Source of the DNA: JAUIAI01 sp041396685
Lineage (GTDB): Bacteria > Pseudomonadota > Gammaproteobacteria > Burkholderiales > Burkholderiaceae_E
Length of the DNA stretch: 64,000 nucleotides
Assembly: GCA_041396685.1 (NCBI GenBank)
Contig: JAWKYD010000016.1
Location: 62,001-126,000 of the forward strand
Direction of reading: 5' to 3'
The translations under genes were made by a program, and so were the position numbers. Below the pieces are notes generated by a model. That model saw only the letters and a program-made list of their open reading frames with translations. It was not told the origin of the DNA and made no database searches. Shown piece by piece: positions 1 to 8,501 of this stretch (its first letter is position 1; each line of letters opens with the position of its first letter).

Positions 1-108
1 ATGCGGCGCCAGCCGGAAGGGCTTCACGGCGACTTCCCAGGGGCGCTCGCAGCCCTGCTTGAGAAGCTCGACGGGTGTCTTGGGTTTCGGGTACTTGCTT
101 TGCCACAT
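1..108 (-). CDS. N-terminus of a possible MBL-fold hydrolase (cut by window edge)
   Basis: The gene reads leftwards off the window, so only 36 codons are visible. The peptide starts MWQSKYPKPKTPVELL and contains GCERPWEVAV followed by FRLAPH. This resembles the leader segment found before the first beta strand in some class B3-like metallo-beta-lactamase-fold hydrolases, but none of the HxHxDH metal ligands lies inside the window. The ATG at 108 was chosen because an AAAGGA ribosome site lies nine bases upstream. The frame stays open further upstream without a better start. The family call is a resemblance only. Confidence 0.4.
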   Translation of the reverse strand, partial: MWQSKYPKPKTPVELLKQGCERPWEVAVKPFRLAPH

Positions 109-591
109 GTTCAAGCGTCCTTTCTCGCGCCACTCTGCGAGCCTGTCGTCGTGACGATGAATGCTGCGCGCCGCTTTGGCGGCTGCGCGCGCATGAGGTG
201 ATCGGTCTGGGGCCCACGTCGTCGGCAGGCTCGATGGAGTCGGCAACGGGGGAGGTCGTGGGTTCTGGCCGAGTCATCCCGGACGGAAGCCGGGCCGGCC
301 GTGGCCCAGACCGCAACAGGGCGTGCGGATTCCAAGTGCTCTCCTCCTTCGGATGACGTCACCGACCCTGCGAACTCGGCGATTGCGCCTCTCGTCACGA
401 GTGCCCGTCCCGGTGCCTGCCAGACATCGTGAGCGATTGGCCACATAGTCTATTAGTCGTTTCGCTTCATGTAGGCGACATTTTGTTGGCCAGACATGAA
501 AAGATTCTGAATCTACCGCAGACCCGAGTGACCGGGACTCGCAGGCGGGCAGCGCCGCGGCTCAGACGGGCTTGCAACGGGTACCCGAACG
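109..591. other. Intergenic region without recognisable gene
   Basis: This 483-base stretch lies between the leftward gene at the edge and the 3' end of the LysR gene. The short open frames in it show no family resemblance and no convincing ribosome sites. It presumably holds the promoter of the leftward gene and the terminator of the LysR gene, but I could not pick out either with confidence. Confidence 0.4.
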
Positions 592-1509
592 TCAGGAATC
601 GGTCACCTGATGCGTGGATGTGACTTGCCGGGCGACACCGTGCTCGCCGCATAGCCTGGCCAAAAGATCATGCAGGCGCTCGATGATCTCGCCCCGCGGC
701 GATACCGTGCGCTCGACGATTCCGATCTGGCGGGTGAGCTGAGGCTGCCCGAAGGGCAGGCGCATCAGATCGTTGTCCTCGGGCTCCTGCAATGCCACGT
801 GCGGCACCACCGAGACGCCGAGTCCTTGACGCACGCAGGTCACGATCGAGCCGATGGTATCGATCTCGGCGACATCCTGGGTGACGATGCCCATGCGTGA
901 GATCTCGGTGTCGATGAGATTGGCCAGCGGTACCGCGCTGGCGAAGCGAATGAATGGCATCTTGCCGAGCAGATCGCGGGCTGTTCGAATCTTGGTGTCC
1001 CTGGGGGCGATCAACCAAAGCGGCTCACGCAGAAACGGGCTCCAGCGCAGGGCGGGTGGGAACGCAACATGCTCGGCGACGATCGCCGCATCGAGTATGC
1101 CCGAGGCGACATCGGCGATGAGGGTGGACGACAGCGACACCCTGAGGCTGGTCTTGAGTTCCCGGTACTGGCTGCGCATCTGAACGATCGCGCGGGGCAA
1201 CAGGTTCAGCGCGCTGGAGCGTACCGAACCGAGCATCAGGGTGCCGGCGATGCGTGCGCCTCGCAGGCTGGCCTTGGTGTCATCTTCCATGCGCAGGATT
1301 GCCCGCGCCATTTCGAGCACCTGCAGTCCCTGGGCGGTGAGGTTCGGTGGCCGCGACGAACGCTCGAACAGGGTGGCATTCAGTTCCTGTTCCAGGGCCT
1401 GAATCTGTTGGCTGACCGCCGATGGTGTGAGCCCGACGACATCGGCGGCCTTGGCAAAGGTGCCGTTGCTGGCAATTGCCGCAAGGGTCTTGAGTTGGCG
1501 CGTATCCAT
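592..1509 (-). CDS. LysR-family transcriptional regulator
   Basis: A 305-residue protein of normal LysR length. The N-terminal winged helix-turn-helix covers about residues 1-60 (MDTRQLKTLAAIA, then GLTPSAVSQQIQALEQEL, then LFERSSR). A periplasmic-binding-protein-like effector domain follows from about residue 90, with the typical GLGVSVVPHVAL segment near residue 235. The start at MDTRQLK was preferred over an ATG 11 codons upstream because family members begin just before the first helix. The gene is divergent from the dehydrogenase/RraA/Tct run and is the natural candidate to control it. The shared 167-base intergenic region is AT-richer than its surroundings. The effector is unknown; a carboxylate handled by the adjacent enzymes is inferred. 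Confidence 0.93.
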   Translation of the reverse strand: MDTRQLKTLAAIASNGTFAKAADVVGLTPSAVSQQIQALEQELNATLFERSSRPPNLTAQGLQVLEMARAILRMEDDTKASLRGARIAGTLMLGSVRSSALNLLPRAIVQMRSQYRELKTSLRVSLSSTLIADVASGILDAAIVAEHVAFPPALRWSPFLREPLWLIAPRDTKIRTARDLLGKMPFIRFASAVPLANLIDTEISRMGIVTQDVAEIDTIGSIVTCVRQGLGVSVVPHVALQEPEDNDLMRLPFGQPQLTRQIGIVERTVSPRGEIIERLHDLLARLCGEHGVARQVTSTHQVTDS

Positions 1510-1676
1510 CTTTAGATCCAGAAAATCTGAATAAATGAGCAAATTCTTTTCGCTGTTGTTAAGAACATTTTGTTTGTAACCTCCGCGTCGATCAAGAGGT
1601 GCCGTTTATTCGGCCGACTTTCGCCGCCATGAGCGCGCGGTCGGCCGGGGGCGCAGACAGTGCGGAGGCGACAAAG

Positions 1677-2720
1677 GTGTCGAAAACGATTCTCGTGACC
1701 GGGCCGGCCCTGGCAGAACAAGCAGCGGCGCTCGTGAATGCGCGTGGGTATCGAACGGTTCATACGCCGGCCTATGCGGGCAGCGATGTCATTGCCGAGC
1801 ACCTGATTTCGACAGGTGCGGTCGCCATCGTCTCGCGCATGGGCCGGGTCGATGCCGGTGTCATGGACGTCGCGCCGCAACTGCGCGTGATTTCCAAGCA
1901 CGGCGTCGGGGTCGACAACATCGACATCGAGGCGGCCGCCGAGCGGGGCATCCCTGTGTTGGTCGCCACGGGCGCCAACGCGGTGTCGGTGGGCGAGCAT
2001 GCGATCGCGTTGATGATGGCCGCGGTCAAGCGGATCGTGCCGCTGGATGCGGGCTTGCGCGCCGGCCGCTGGGAGAAACCCGGATTCGTCGGCCGTGAGC
2101 TCTCGGGGGCCACCCTGGGCCTGCTCGGTGTCGGTGCGATCGCGCAAGCGACGGCGCGCATTGCCAGCGGCCTGGGGTTGACATTGATCGGCCATGATCC
2201 TTATGCGCCGGATGCGGCCTTCGACGGGCTTGGGATCCGCCGCTGTGAAACCCTCGATGACCTGCTCGCGAACAGCGACATTCTCAGCCTTCATTGCCCG
2301 CTGACCGAGCAGACCCGCGCGATCATCGATGCGCAGGCGCTGGCAAAGATGCCGCGCGGCGCCTATGTGATCAACACGGCCCGCGGTGGCCTGATCGACG
2401 AGGCCGCTTTGCTCGAGGCGATTCACGACGGCCAACTGGCCGGTGCGGGACTGGACTCGTTCGCGACCGAACCGCCGCCGGCGGAGCACCCGTTCTGGAG
2501 CGAGCCGCGCATCGTCGCGACCCCGCATATCGGTGGCGTCACCGCCCAGGCCAATGCGCGTGTGGGGGTCGAGGCGGTGCACGGGATCATCCAGGTTCTG
2601 GAGGGCGAGGCAGTCGCTCCGGAACGCATCATCAATCGAAAGCTGCTGGCCGACGCCGCCGTGCAGTTCATCGCGCCCAACAGCGGCGCCAGTCAACCGC
2701 GTACGCCCGCCAATACCTGA
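1677..2720 (+). CDS. D-isomer-specific 2-hydroxyacid dehydrogenase
   Basis: An NAD-dependent oxidoreductase of the phosphoglycerate dehydrogenase-like family, 347 residues from the chosen start. Visible signatures are the Rossmann glycine motif in LGLLGVGAIAQ, followed by the acidic residue of GHDPY; the INTARGGLIDE segment with the catalytic Arg region; and the late ATPHIGG motif carrying the catalytic His. The GTG at 1677 is chosen because GGAGG lies eight bases upstream. An ATG at 1629 and a GTG at 1599 in the same frame have no clear ribosome site. The gene opens a run with an RraA-like aldolase and a TctCBA importer, so it probably reduces or oxidises a 2-oxo/2-hydroxy carboxylic acid delivered by that importer. 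The exact substrate cannot be read from sequence. Confidence 0.9.
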   Translation: MSKTILVTGPALAEQAAALVNARGYRTVHTPAYAGSDVIAEHLISTGAVAIVSRMGRVDAGVMDVAPQLRVISKHGVGVDNIDIEAAAERGIPVLVATGANAVSVGEHAIALMMAAVKRIVPLDAGLRAGRWEKPGFVGRELSGATLGLLGVGAIAQATARIASGLGLTLIGHDPYAPDAAFDGLGIRRCETLDDLLANSDILSLHCPLTEQTRAIIDAQALAKMPRGAYVINTARGGLIDEAALLEAIHDGQLAGAGLDSFATEPPPAEHPFWSEPRIVATPHIGGVTAQANARVGVEAVHGIIQVLEGEAVAPERIINRKLLADAAVQFIAPNSGASQPRTPANT

Positions 2721-2730
2721 AGGAAGCACC

Positions 2731-3411
2731 ATGTCGATCGGATTTCGAATTCTCAACCGTCAACGAGTCGCGCCGCGTGAGCTGGTCGAGGCCTTCGCCC
2801 GCCTGCCGGTGGCCAATGTGTCCGACTCCATGTCGCGGATGACCGCAGCCGGCTCGCGCCTTCGCCCGATGCACGCGTCGGGTGGCATGGCGGGCGTGGC
2901 GTTGACGGTCAAGGCGCGCCCGGGCGACAACCTGATGTTGCACAAGGCGATCGACATGTCCCAGCCGGGTGATGTGATCGTCGTCGACGGTGGTGGCGAC
3001 CTGACCAATTCGCTGATGGGCGAGCTGATGCTGGCCTATGCGGTCAAGCGCGGCGTGGTCGGCTTCGTGATCGACGGTGCGATCCGCGATCGCGACGCGT
3101 TCCTGAGCACCAATCTGCCGACGTTTGCGGCCGGTGTCACCCATCGCGGCCCCTACAAAGACGGCCCGGGCGAGATCAATGTGCCGATCGCACTGGACGG
3201 CATGATCATCGAACCGGGTGACATCGTGATCGGCGACGCCGACGGTGTGCTGGCCGTACCGCTGGCCGACGCCGAGGAGATTCTCGCCAAGACCCAGGCC
3301 AAGCAGGACGCCGAAGCCCGGCAAATGCAGGAAATCGCGAACGGAACCAATGATCGCAGTTGGGTCGATGCCGCGTTGAAGAAGCTCGGCTGCACCTTTC
3401 CGCAGTCCTGA
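2731..3411 (+). CDS. RraA-like aldolase/decarboxylase
   Basis: A 226-residue member of the RraA/HMG-CHA aldolase superfamily. The conserved core is present: PVANVSDSM near the N-terminus, then GDVIVVDGGGD, GELMLAYA, and GFVIDGAIRDRD, in which the Arg-Asp pair of the metal-dependent aldolases is retained. The C-terminus has the PGDIVIGDADGV segment that is typical of the family. Proteobacterial relatives cleave 4-hydroxy-4-methyl-2-oxoglutarate or 4-carboxy-4-hydroxy-2-oxoadipate, or decarboxylate oxaloacetate. True RNase E regulators are shorter and lie in other contexts. The gene starts 10 bases after the dehydrogenase stop with an AGGAAG site, which suggests one transcript. A catabolic aldolase role is favoured here. 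Confidence 0.88.
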   Translation: MSIGFRILNRQRVAPRELVEAFARLPVANVSDSMSRMTAAGSRLRPMHASGGMAGVALTVKARPGDNLMLHKAIDMSQPGDVIVVDGGGDLTNSLMGELMLAYAVKRGVVGFVIDGAIRDRDAFLSTNLPTFAAGVTHRGPYKDGPGEINVPIALDGMIIEPGDIVIGDADGVLAVPLADAEEILAKTQAKQDAEARQMQEIANGTNDRSWVDAALKKLGCTFPQS

Positions 3412-3443
3412 ACACAAGAAACCAGACCGAGGAGTCACCTGAC

Positions 3444-4397
3444 ATGCTGAAGACCTTTCGTACGACGATTCTCGCGGGCGCGATGCTGGCCGCCGCCAGC
3501 GCCGTGGCCGCCGACTATCCGAGCAAGCCGATCGAGGTGATCGTGGGCTTCTCGGCCGGCGGCGGTACCGACGTCATGGCCCGCACCGTGGCGCCCTATC
3601 TCGAGAAGGCGCTTGGTGAGGGTGCGACGATCGTGGTCAAGAACGTCCCCGGTGCCAGTGGCCAGATCGGCGTGACCCAGGTCGCGAATGCGACCGCGGA
3701 CGGCTACACGCTGGGCACCTACAACCTGCCGGGCATGATGGCGCGAACGCTCGATCGCAAGGCCGGCTACAGCGCCGAGAGTTTCACCTACCTGGCCAAC
3801 GTGGTGAACGATCCGAACGTGATCGTCACCTCCAAGGCCAGTGGCCTGGATTCGATCGCGAAACTGGTCGCCGCGGCCAAGGCCGATCCGGGCGCGCTCT
3901 CGGTGGGCATGTCGAGCCTGGGCGGTGACGACCACTTCGCGCTGACCAAGCTGCAGAACCTCACCGGTACCGAGTTCACGATCGCGCCGTTCAAGGGCTC
4001 CGCCCCGACCCGCACCGCGATTCTCGGCGGTCATGTGCCGGTGGCGATCCTCAATGTGTCCGAGGTCGCGCAGTTCCTCGACCAGATGAACGTCCTGGGA
4101 GTCGCCCAGGAACAGCGTTCGAAGTTCGCTCCGGACGTGCCCACCTTCGTCGAGCAGGGGATCAAGTTGATCAACGGCTCGCAGCGCGGCTTCGTGGCGC
4201 CTGCCGGCCTGCCCGAGGACGTCAAAGCCAGGCTCTTGAAGGCGTTTGCGTCACTGAGTGGCAACGAGACCTTCGCCGATGCCATGGCCGCGACTGCCAA
4301 TCCGGTCGAGTTGAAGGTCGGAGGCGACTTCGAGGCGCTCAATGCCGAGTTGCTGGATCTGGCCAAGACCGTCTGGGAAAAGACCCCCTGGAAGTGA
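3444..4397 (+). CDS. tctC: Tripartite tricarboxylate transporter receptor (Bug/TctC family)
   Basis: A 317-residue periplasmic solute receptor. The signal peptide MLKTFRTTILAGAMLAAASAVAA is followed by the Bug hallmark YPSKPIEVIVGFSAGGGTD, which forms the carboxylate-clamping loop, and then by GASGQIG. It starts after GAGGAG, 32 bases past the RraA-like gene. It is followed by tctB and tctA in the usual order, so it feeds that permease. Its ligand is probably a di- or tricarboxylate, or an aromatic carboxylate, matching the neighbouring dehydrogenase and aldolase. A paralogous receptor lies at 7480-8424. Confidence 0.93.
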   Translation: MLKTFRTTILAGAMLAAASAVAADYPSKPIEVIVGFSAGGGTDVMARTVAPYLEKALGEGATIVVKNVPGASGQIGVTQVANATADGYTLGTYNLPGMMARTLDRKAGYSAESFTYLANVVNDPNVIVTSKASGLDSIAKLVAAAKADPGALSVGMSSLGGDDHFALTKLQNLTGTEFTIAPFKGSAPTRTAILGGHVPVAILNVSEVAQFLDQMNVLGVAQEQRSKFAPDVPTFVEQGIKLINGSQRGFVAPAGLPEDVKARLLKAFASLSGNETFADAMAATANPVELKVGGDFEALNAELLDLAKTVWEKTPWK

Positions 4398-4406
4398 TGC
4401 CACGTG

Positions 4407-4431
4407 CGGGTGCGGGCCAGGCCCGCACCCG
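4407..4431 (+). terminator. Strong perfect hairpin between tctC and tctB
   Basis: Twelve bases (CGGGTGCGGGCC, 4407-4418) are followed, after a single A, by their exact reverse complement at 4420-4431. No U-run follows, so this is unlikely to be a complete intrinsic terminator. Hairpins placed after the binding-protein gene of an importer operon commonly protect that message or reduce expression of the membrane genes downstream. That role is inferred here. Confidence 0.6.
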
Positions 4432-4457
4432 ATGCGTGCGTTTCAATGGGAGGAGGG

Positions 4458-4922
4458 ATGATGTCCAGGAGCGCAACACCTCGTTGGCTGCGCGCAGAGA
4501 CCGTGACTGCGGTGGCGATCTTCGTTGCGGCAGCCCTGTTCCTGTGGCCGACCGCCGAACTCCCGGCCCTGTCGGCGCTGCTTCCCGCGTCGATGCTGAT
4601 CGCCTTGCTGGTGCTGTCGGTGGCGCTGTTGGTCGCCGACCAGCGCAAGGCGTCGGCGGGTGAGCCCGCCGAGTCGCTAACCCGGTCACCGCGGCGCGCG
4701 ATCGGCGCCTTCCTGCTGATCGTGGTCTATGCCCTGTGCGTGGACTTCTTCGGTTTTTACCCGAGCACGGCCGTGTTCGTGCCCTTGATCGCATGGCTGT
4801 TCGGCTATCGCGATCCGCGCGGGCTTGCGCTGGCCACGGTGATCGTGCTGGCCGCGATCTACCTGATCTTCAGCTTCGCCATGGCCCAGGAATTTCCCCT
4901 GGGCAGGCTCTGGACGGCCTGA
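4458..4922 (+). CDS. tctB: Tripartite tricarboxylate transporter small subunit TctB
   Basis: A 154-residue membrane protein with four hydrophobic segments, which is the topology of the TctB small permease subunit. Segments are visible at about residues 15-32, 43-61, 79-98 and 118-140, with the GFYPSTAVF motif typical of the family in the third. Two adjacent ATGs occur at 4458 and 4461, preceded by GGAGGAGGG. It follows tctC across a strong hairpin and ends six bases before tctA. Confidence 0.9.
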   Translation: MMSRSATPRWLRAETVTAVAIFVAAALFLWPTAELPALSALLPASMLIALLVLSVALLVADQRKASAGEPAESLTRSPRRAIGAFLLIVVYALCVDFFGFYPSTAVFVPLIAWLFGYRDPRGLALATVIVLAAIYLIFSFAMAQEFPLGRLWTA

Positions 4923-4928
4923 CTCGTC

Positions 4929-6437
4929 ATGTATAGCGACCTGCTTCATGCCTTGCCGAGCGTGCTCGGCATGGCAAACCTGATCGCGGTGGTGGTTGGC
5001 GTGATCTCGGGCATCGTGGTGGGCGCGCTGCCCGGCCTGAGTGCGACGATGGCGATCTCGGTGCTGGTGCCTTTCACCTTCGGCCTCGATCCGCTGGTGG
5101 CGCTCGGCCTGATGGCGGGTATCTATAACGGCGCGATGTATGGCGGCGCGATTCCGGCCGTGTTGCTGCGCATTCCCGGTACGCCGGCGGCGGTGGCCAC
5201 CAGTTTCGACGGCTATCCCATGGCCCAGAAGGGGCAGGGCGGCTATGCGCTGCAGGTGGCGGTCGTGTCCTCCGCCTTTGGCGGCATTGCCAGCGCGCTG
5301 TCCCTGATGCTGTTGGCCCCGCCGTTATCGCGGGTGACCTTGTTGTTCGGCCCCTCCGAGATCTTCTGGGTGGCGGTGTTCGGTCTGTGCAGCATCATCT
5401 TTCTGCTCGGCGGCAATGTGGTCAAGGGGCTGATCAGCGCCTGCTTCGGTGTGTTCGTCTCGGTGATCGGCTCGGATCCGATCTTCGGCAATGATCGCTA
5501 CACCTTCGAGCGGCTCGAGATCCTCGACGGTATTCACATCGTGATCCTGCTGGTGGGCCTGTATGCCTTGCCGCCGGTGATCGATCTGTTGGAATCGCCC
5601 TTGAAGACCGAGGCCGGCGCCAGCGGCAAACTGCATACCGACCCGATCTGGCGCAGTCTGCCCGGCATGTTGCGCTTCTGGAAGACCTGGATCCGCTCGT
5701 CGTTGATCGGCATCTGGATCGGCATCCTGCCCGGCGCCGGCGGCTCGATGGCGGCGTTCATGTCCTATAACGAGGCGCGGCGGGCAAGCAAGACACCGGA
5801 AACCTGGGGCCAGGGCGAGCCCGAAGGGGTTGCCGCGGCCGAGACCGCGAACAACGCCGACACGGCCTCGGCGCTGATTCCGGCGCTGACCCTGGGAATC
5901 CCCGGCACCGCGGTGGCCGCGGTGATGCTCGGCGGCCTGCTGATTCACGGTCTTCAGCCCGGCCCGATGCTGTTTCGCGAGAATGCCGATGTGGTCTTCG
6001 GCTTCATGTGGCAGTTTCTGTTCGGCGCGATTCTGCTGATTCTGCTCGGTGGCTCACTGGCCACCAACAGCTTCGCCAAGCTGTTGCGCCTGCCGCGGCC
6101 TCTGTTGGGCTCGATCATCATCGTGTTGATGCTGATCGGCGTGTACTCGATACACGGCCGCATGTTCGACGTCTACCTGATGCTGGGCTTCGGTGCGGTC
6201 GGCTATGTGATGGACAAGCTTTCGTTTCCACTGCCGCCCGTCGTGCTCGGGCTGATTCTTGGCGGATTCGCCGAAGAGAACCTGCGGCTTGCGCTACGGA
6301 TCGGTCGCGGCGACTGGTCGATCCTGTTCGCCAATACCACCAGTCAGATCATCGTGGCCCTGACCGTGGCGGTGATCGTCGGGCCCTGGCTCAAGCGGCG
6401 CCTGGGCGCCCGCCGCACCGGCGGGGTGGATGGCTGA
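4929..6437 (+). CDS. tctA: Tripartite tricarboxylate transporter large subunit TctA
   Basis: A 502-residue polytopic permease matching the full length of TctA. The two conserved repeats are clear. GALPGLSATMAISVLVP leads into YNGAMYGGAIPAVLLRIPGTP in the N-terminal half, and GILPGAGGSMAAFMSYN leads into TLGIPGTAVAAVMLGGLL in the second half. It completes a TctCBA importer energised by an ion gradient. Its stop codon overlaps the start of the amidohydrolase gene, so enzyme and transporter are probably translated together. Confidence 0.95.
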   Translation: MYSDLLHALPSVLGMANLIAVVVGVISGIVVGALPGLSATMAISVLVPFTFGLDPLVALGLMAGIYNGAMYGGAIPAVLLRIPGTPAAVATSFDGYPMAQKGQGGYALQVAVVSSAFGGIASALSLMLLAPPLSRVTLLFGPSEIFWVAVFGLCSIIFLLGGNVVKGLISACFGVFVSVIGSDPIFGNDRYTFERLEILDGIHIVILLVGLYALPPVIDLLESPLKTEAGASGKLHTDPIWRSLPGMLRFWKTWIRSSLIGIWIGILPGAGGSMAAFMSYNEARRASKTPETWGQGEPEGVAAAETANNADTASALIPALTLGIPGTAVAAVMLGGLLIHGLQPGPMLFRENADVVFGFMWQFLFGAILLILLGGSLATNSFAKLLRLPRPLLGSIIIVLMLIGVYSIHGRMFDVYLMLGFGAVGYVMDKLSFPLPPVVLGLILGGFAEENLRLALRIGRGDWSILFANTTSQIIVALTVAVIVGPWLKRRLGARRTGGVDG

Positions 6438-7483
6438 TGTCGGCTTCCGGCAGTCCCCATCATGCGGTGCGTGAAGACTGGCTTGCACTCACGCCCGAGG
6501 CCGCGCTGTCACCGGGGCAGCCGATTCTGGATGCGCATCATCATCTGTGGGATCGCCCGGGGTCCCGCTACCTGGGCGCCGATTTTTTGGCCGACGCCGG
6601 CGCTGGCCACGATGTGCGGGCCAGTGTCTATGTGCAGTGTCGAACCGGCTACCGCGAGCAGGGCCCGGAGGCGCTGCGGCCGGTCGGTGAGGTTGAAACC
6701 ATCCGCCGCTGGTGCGCCGGTCAACCGTGCCATCCGGCCGCGCTCGTGGCGATGGCCGATCTGCAGCTGGGCGACCAGGTGCGGCCTGTCCTCGACGCCC
6801 TGATCGAGGCGGGTGAGGGACGGGTGCGCGCCATCCGCAATACCACGGCTCACCATCCGCATCCCGACGTGCGTTCGAACCCGAATCCGGCGCCCGACGG
6901 ACTGATGCGCAGTCCCGCGTTTCGTCGTGCCGCGGCCGCCTTGCCCGAACATGGACTTTGTCTGGATGTCTGGGCCTATCAGACCCAGCTCGACGAGGTC
7001 TATGCGCTGGCACGGGCGCTGCCCAACCTGACCGTGGTGATCGATCACTGCGGCGGGCCATTGGGCGTGGGCCCGTTCAAGCGCAACGACGCCGTCAGTC
7101 ATCGCGCCTGGCGCTCGTCGCTGGCACGGGTGGCCGGCCTGGAGAACACGCGGATCAAGATCGGCGGTTTCGGTCTGTCGGTGCTGGGCTATGAGTATGC
7201 GCAGCAGCCGGCGCCGCCGGACTCACAGGCGCTGGCCGCCGACTGGCGACCAACCTTCGAGACCTGCATCGAGTTGTTCGGTACCGGGCGTGCGATGTTC
7301 GAGAGCAATTTCCCGGTCGACAAGGGTCAGTTCTCCTACACGGTGCTGTGGAACGCGTTCAAACGGCTGGCGGGCGATCTGGAGGCGCGGGAGCGCGACG
7401 ACCTCTTCTGGCGCACGGCGGCGCGCTGCTATGGCATCGACGAAGAACGATTTTCCAATCACAACAGGAGCACAGTGCAATGA
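6437..7483 (+). CDS. Amidohydrolase 2 family (2-pyrone-4,6-dicarboxylate lactonase-like)
   Basis: A 348-residue TIM-barrel metal-dependent hydrolase. The N-terminal metal motif is LDAHHHLWD near residue 33. Later landmarks are VVIDHCGGP at about residue 200, with the conserved barrel His, and FESNFPVDKGQFSY near residue 287, with the last metal-binding Asp. Members hydrolyse lactones such as 2-pyrone-4,6-dicarboxylate or sugar lactones, which fits next to an RraA-like aldolase because such an aldolase follows this step in protocatechuate 4,5-cleavage. The ATG overlaps the tctA stop by one base, and its own stop overlaps the next receptor gene. Confidence 0.88.
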   Translation: MSASGSPHHAVREDWLALTPEAALSPGQPILDAHHHLWDRPGSRYLGADFLADAGAGHDVRASVYVQCRTGYREQGPEALRPVGEVETIRRWCAGQPCHPAALVAMADLQLGDQVRPVLDALIEAGEGRVRAIRNTTAHHPHPDVRSNPNPAPDGLMRSPAFRRAAAALPEHGLCLDVWAYQTQLDEVYALARALPNLTVVIDHCGGPLGVGPFKRNDAVSHRAWRSSLARVAGLENTRIKIGGFGLSVLGYEYAQQPAPPDSQALAADWRPTFETCIELFGTGRAMFESNFPVDKGQFSYTVLWNAFKRLAGDLEARERDDLFWRTAARCYGIDEERFSNHNRSTVQ

Positions 7484-8424
7484 GAAAGACTTGGGTGGCA
7501 GTTCTCTTGGCGGCCGGCCTCGTGGCGCCCGCCTGGGCCGAGTATCCGGAAAAGCCGATCGAGATCGTGGTCGGCTATTCGGCCGGGGGCGGCACGGATG
7601 TCATGGCGCGCACGGTGGGCCAGTATCTCGAGGCCGCGCTCGGCGGATCGAGTTCGGTGGTCATCAAGAACATGCCGGGTGCGGGCGGGCAGATCGGTTT
7701 CACCCATGTGGCCACGGCTGCGCCTGACGGCTACACGCTGGGCACCTTCAACCTGCCGGCGGCGCTTGCGATCACCAACGACCGCAAGGCCGATTACGAC
7801 GTCAAGAGCTTCACCTACCTGGCCAACTTCGTCAAAGACCCGAACACCATCGTCGTGGGCGCGCAGTCTCCGTACAAGACGTTGGCGGAGTTCCTGGCCG
7901 CGGCCAAGGCCGATGCCGGCGCCATCACGGTGGGTCTGTCCTCGCTGGGCGGCAACGACCACTTCGCCGCCAACATGATGGCGCAGGCCGCCGGGGTGGA
8001 GTTCACCGTGGCGCCGTTCAAGGGCGCGGCCGGTGCGCGCACCGCGATCATGGGCGGGCATGTGAACGCCGGCACCATGACCCTGAGCCAGACGACGTCG
8101 TTCCAGGACGATCTGCGCGTGCTGGCGGTGCTCGACGACGAGCGCTCGCCGTTCCGCCCCGACGTGCCCACGGCCAGGGAGCTGGGCTACGACGTTCAGA
8201 TGTCGTCGCTGCGCGGCATCGTCGCGCCGGCCGGCCTCGATCCGAAGGTCACCGCGCGTTTGCGCGAGGCCCTGCGCGCGGTCAATGCCAATGCCGAGTT
8301 CCAGGCCGCAATGGCCAAGCAGGGCAACCCCGTGGCGTTCGTCGTCGGTGATGACTTCGCCAAGGTCGCGGCCAAGCAGGACGCGGTCGCCAAGGCGATC
8401 TGGCAGGCGACCCCCTGGAAGTGA
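7480..8424 (+). CDS. tctC: Second Bug/TctC-family solute receptor
   Basis: A 314-residue receptor closely related to the one at 3444-4397. The signal peptide ends at AWA, then come EYPEKPIEIVVGYSAGGGTD and GAGGQIGF. Both share the ATPWK-type C-terminus, which suggests a duplication within the cluster. The ATG overlaps the amidohydrolase stop. No second TctA/TctB follows, so this receptor probably shares the upstream permease and widens its ligand range. That sharing is inferred from gene order. Confidence 0.92.
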   Translation: MRKTWVAVLLAAGLVAPAWAEYPEKPIEIVVGYSAGGGTDVMARTVGQYLEAALGGSSSVVIKNMPGAGGQIGFTHVATAAPDGYTLGTFNLPAALAITNDRKADYDVKSFTYLANFVKDPNTIVVGAQSPYKTLAEFLAAAKADAGAITVGLSSLGGNDHFAANMMAQAAGVEFTVAPFKGAAGARTAIMGGHVNAGTMTLSQTTSFQDDLRVLAVLDDERSPFRPDVPTARELGYDVQMSSLRGIVAPAGLDPKVTARLREALRAVNANAEFQAAMAKQGNPVAFVVGDDFAKVAAKQDAVAKAIWQATPWK

Positions 8425-8501
8425 TCCGCGGCGTGGTTGCCGCATCAGTTGTTGAATCGAATTGCAGACAGCACCCATGCGGTGCAGAGGAGAAAATCAG
8501 C

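Noticed and set aside
1510..1676. LysR binding site (T-N11-A) between the LysR and dehydrogenase genes
   Set aside because: A short CAGA-TTT-TCTG palindrome is present near 1520 (minus-strand reading), but I could not place a convincing T-N11-A box with correct spacing to a promoter.
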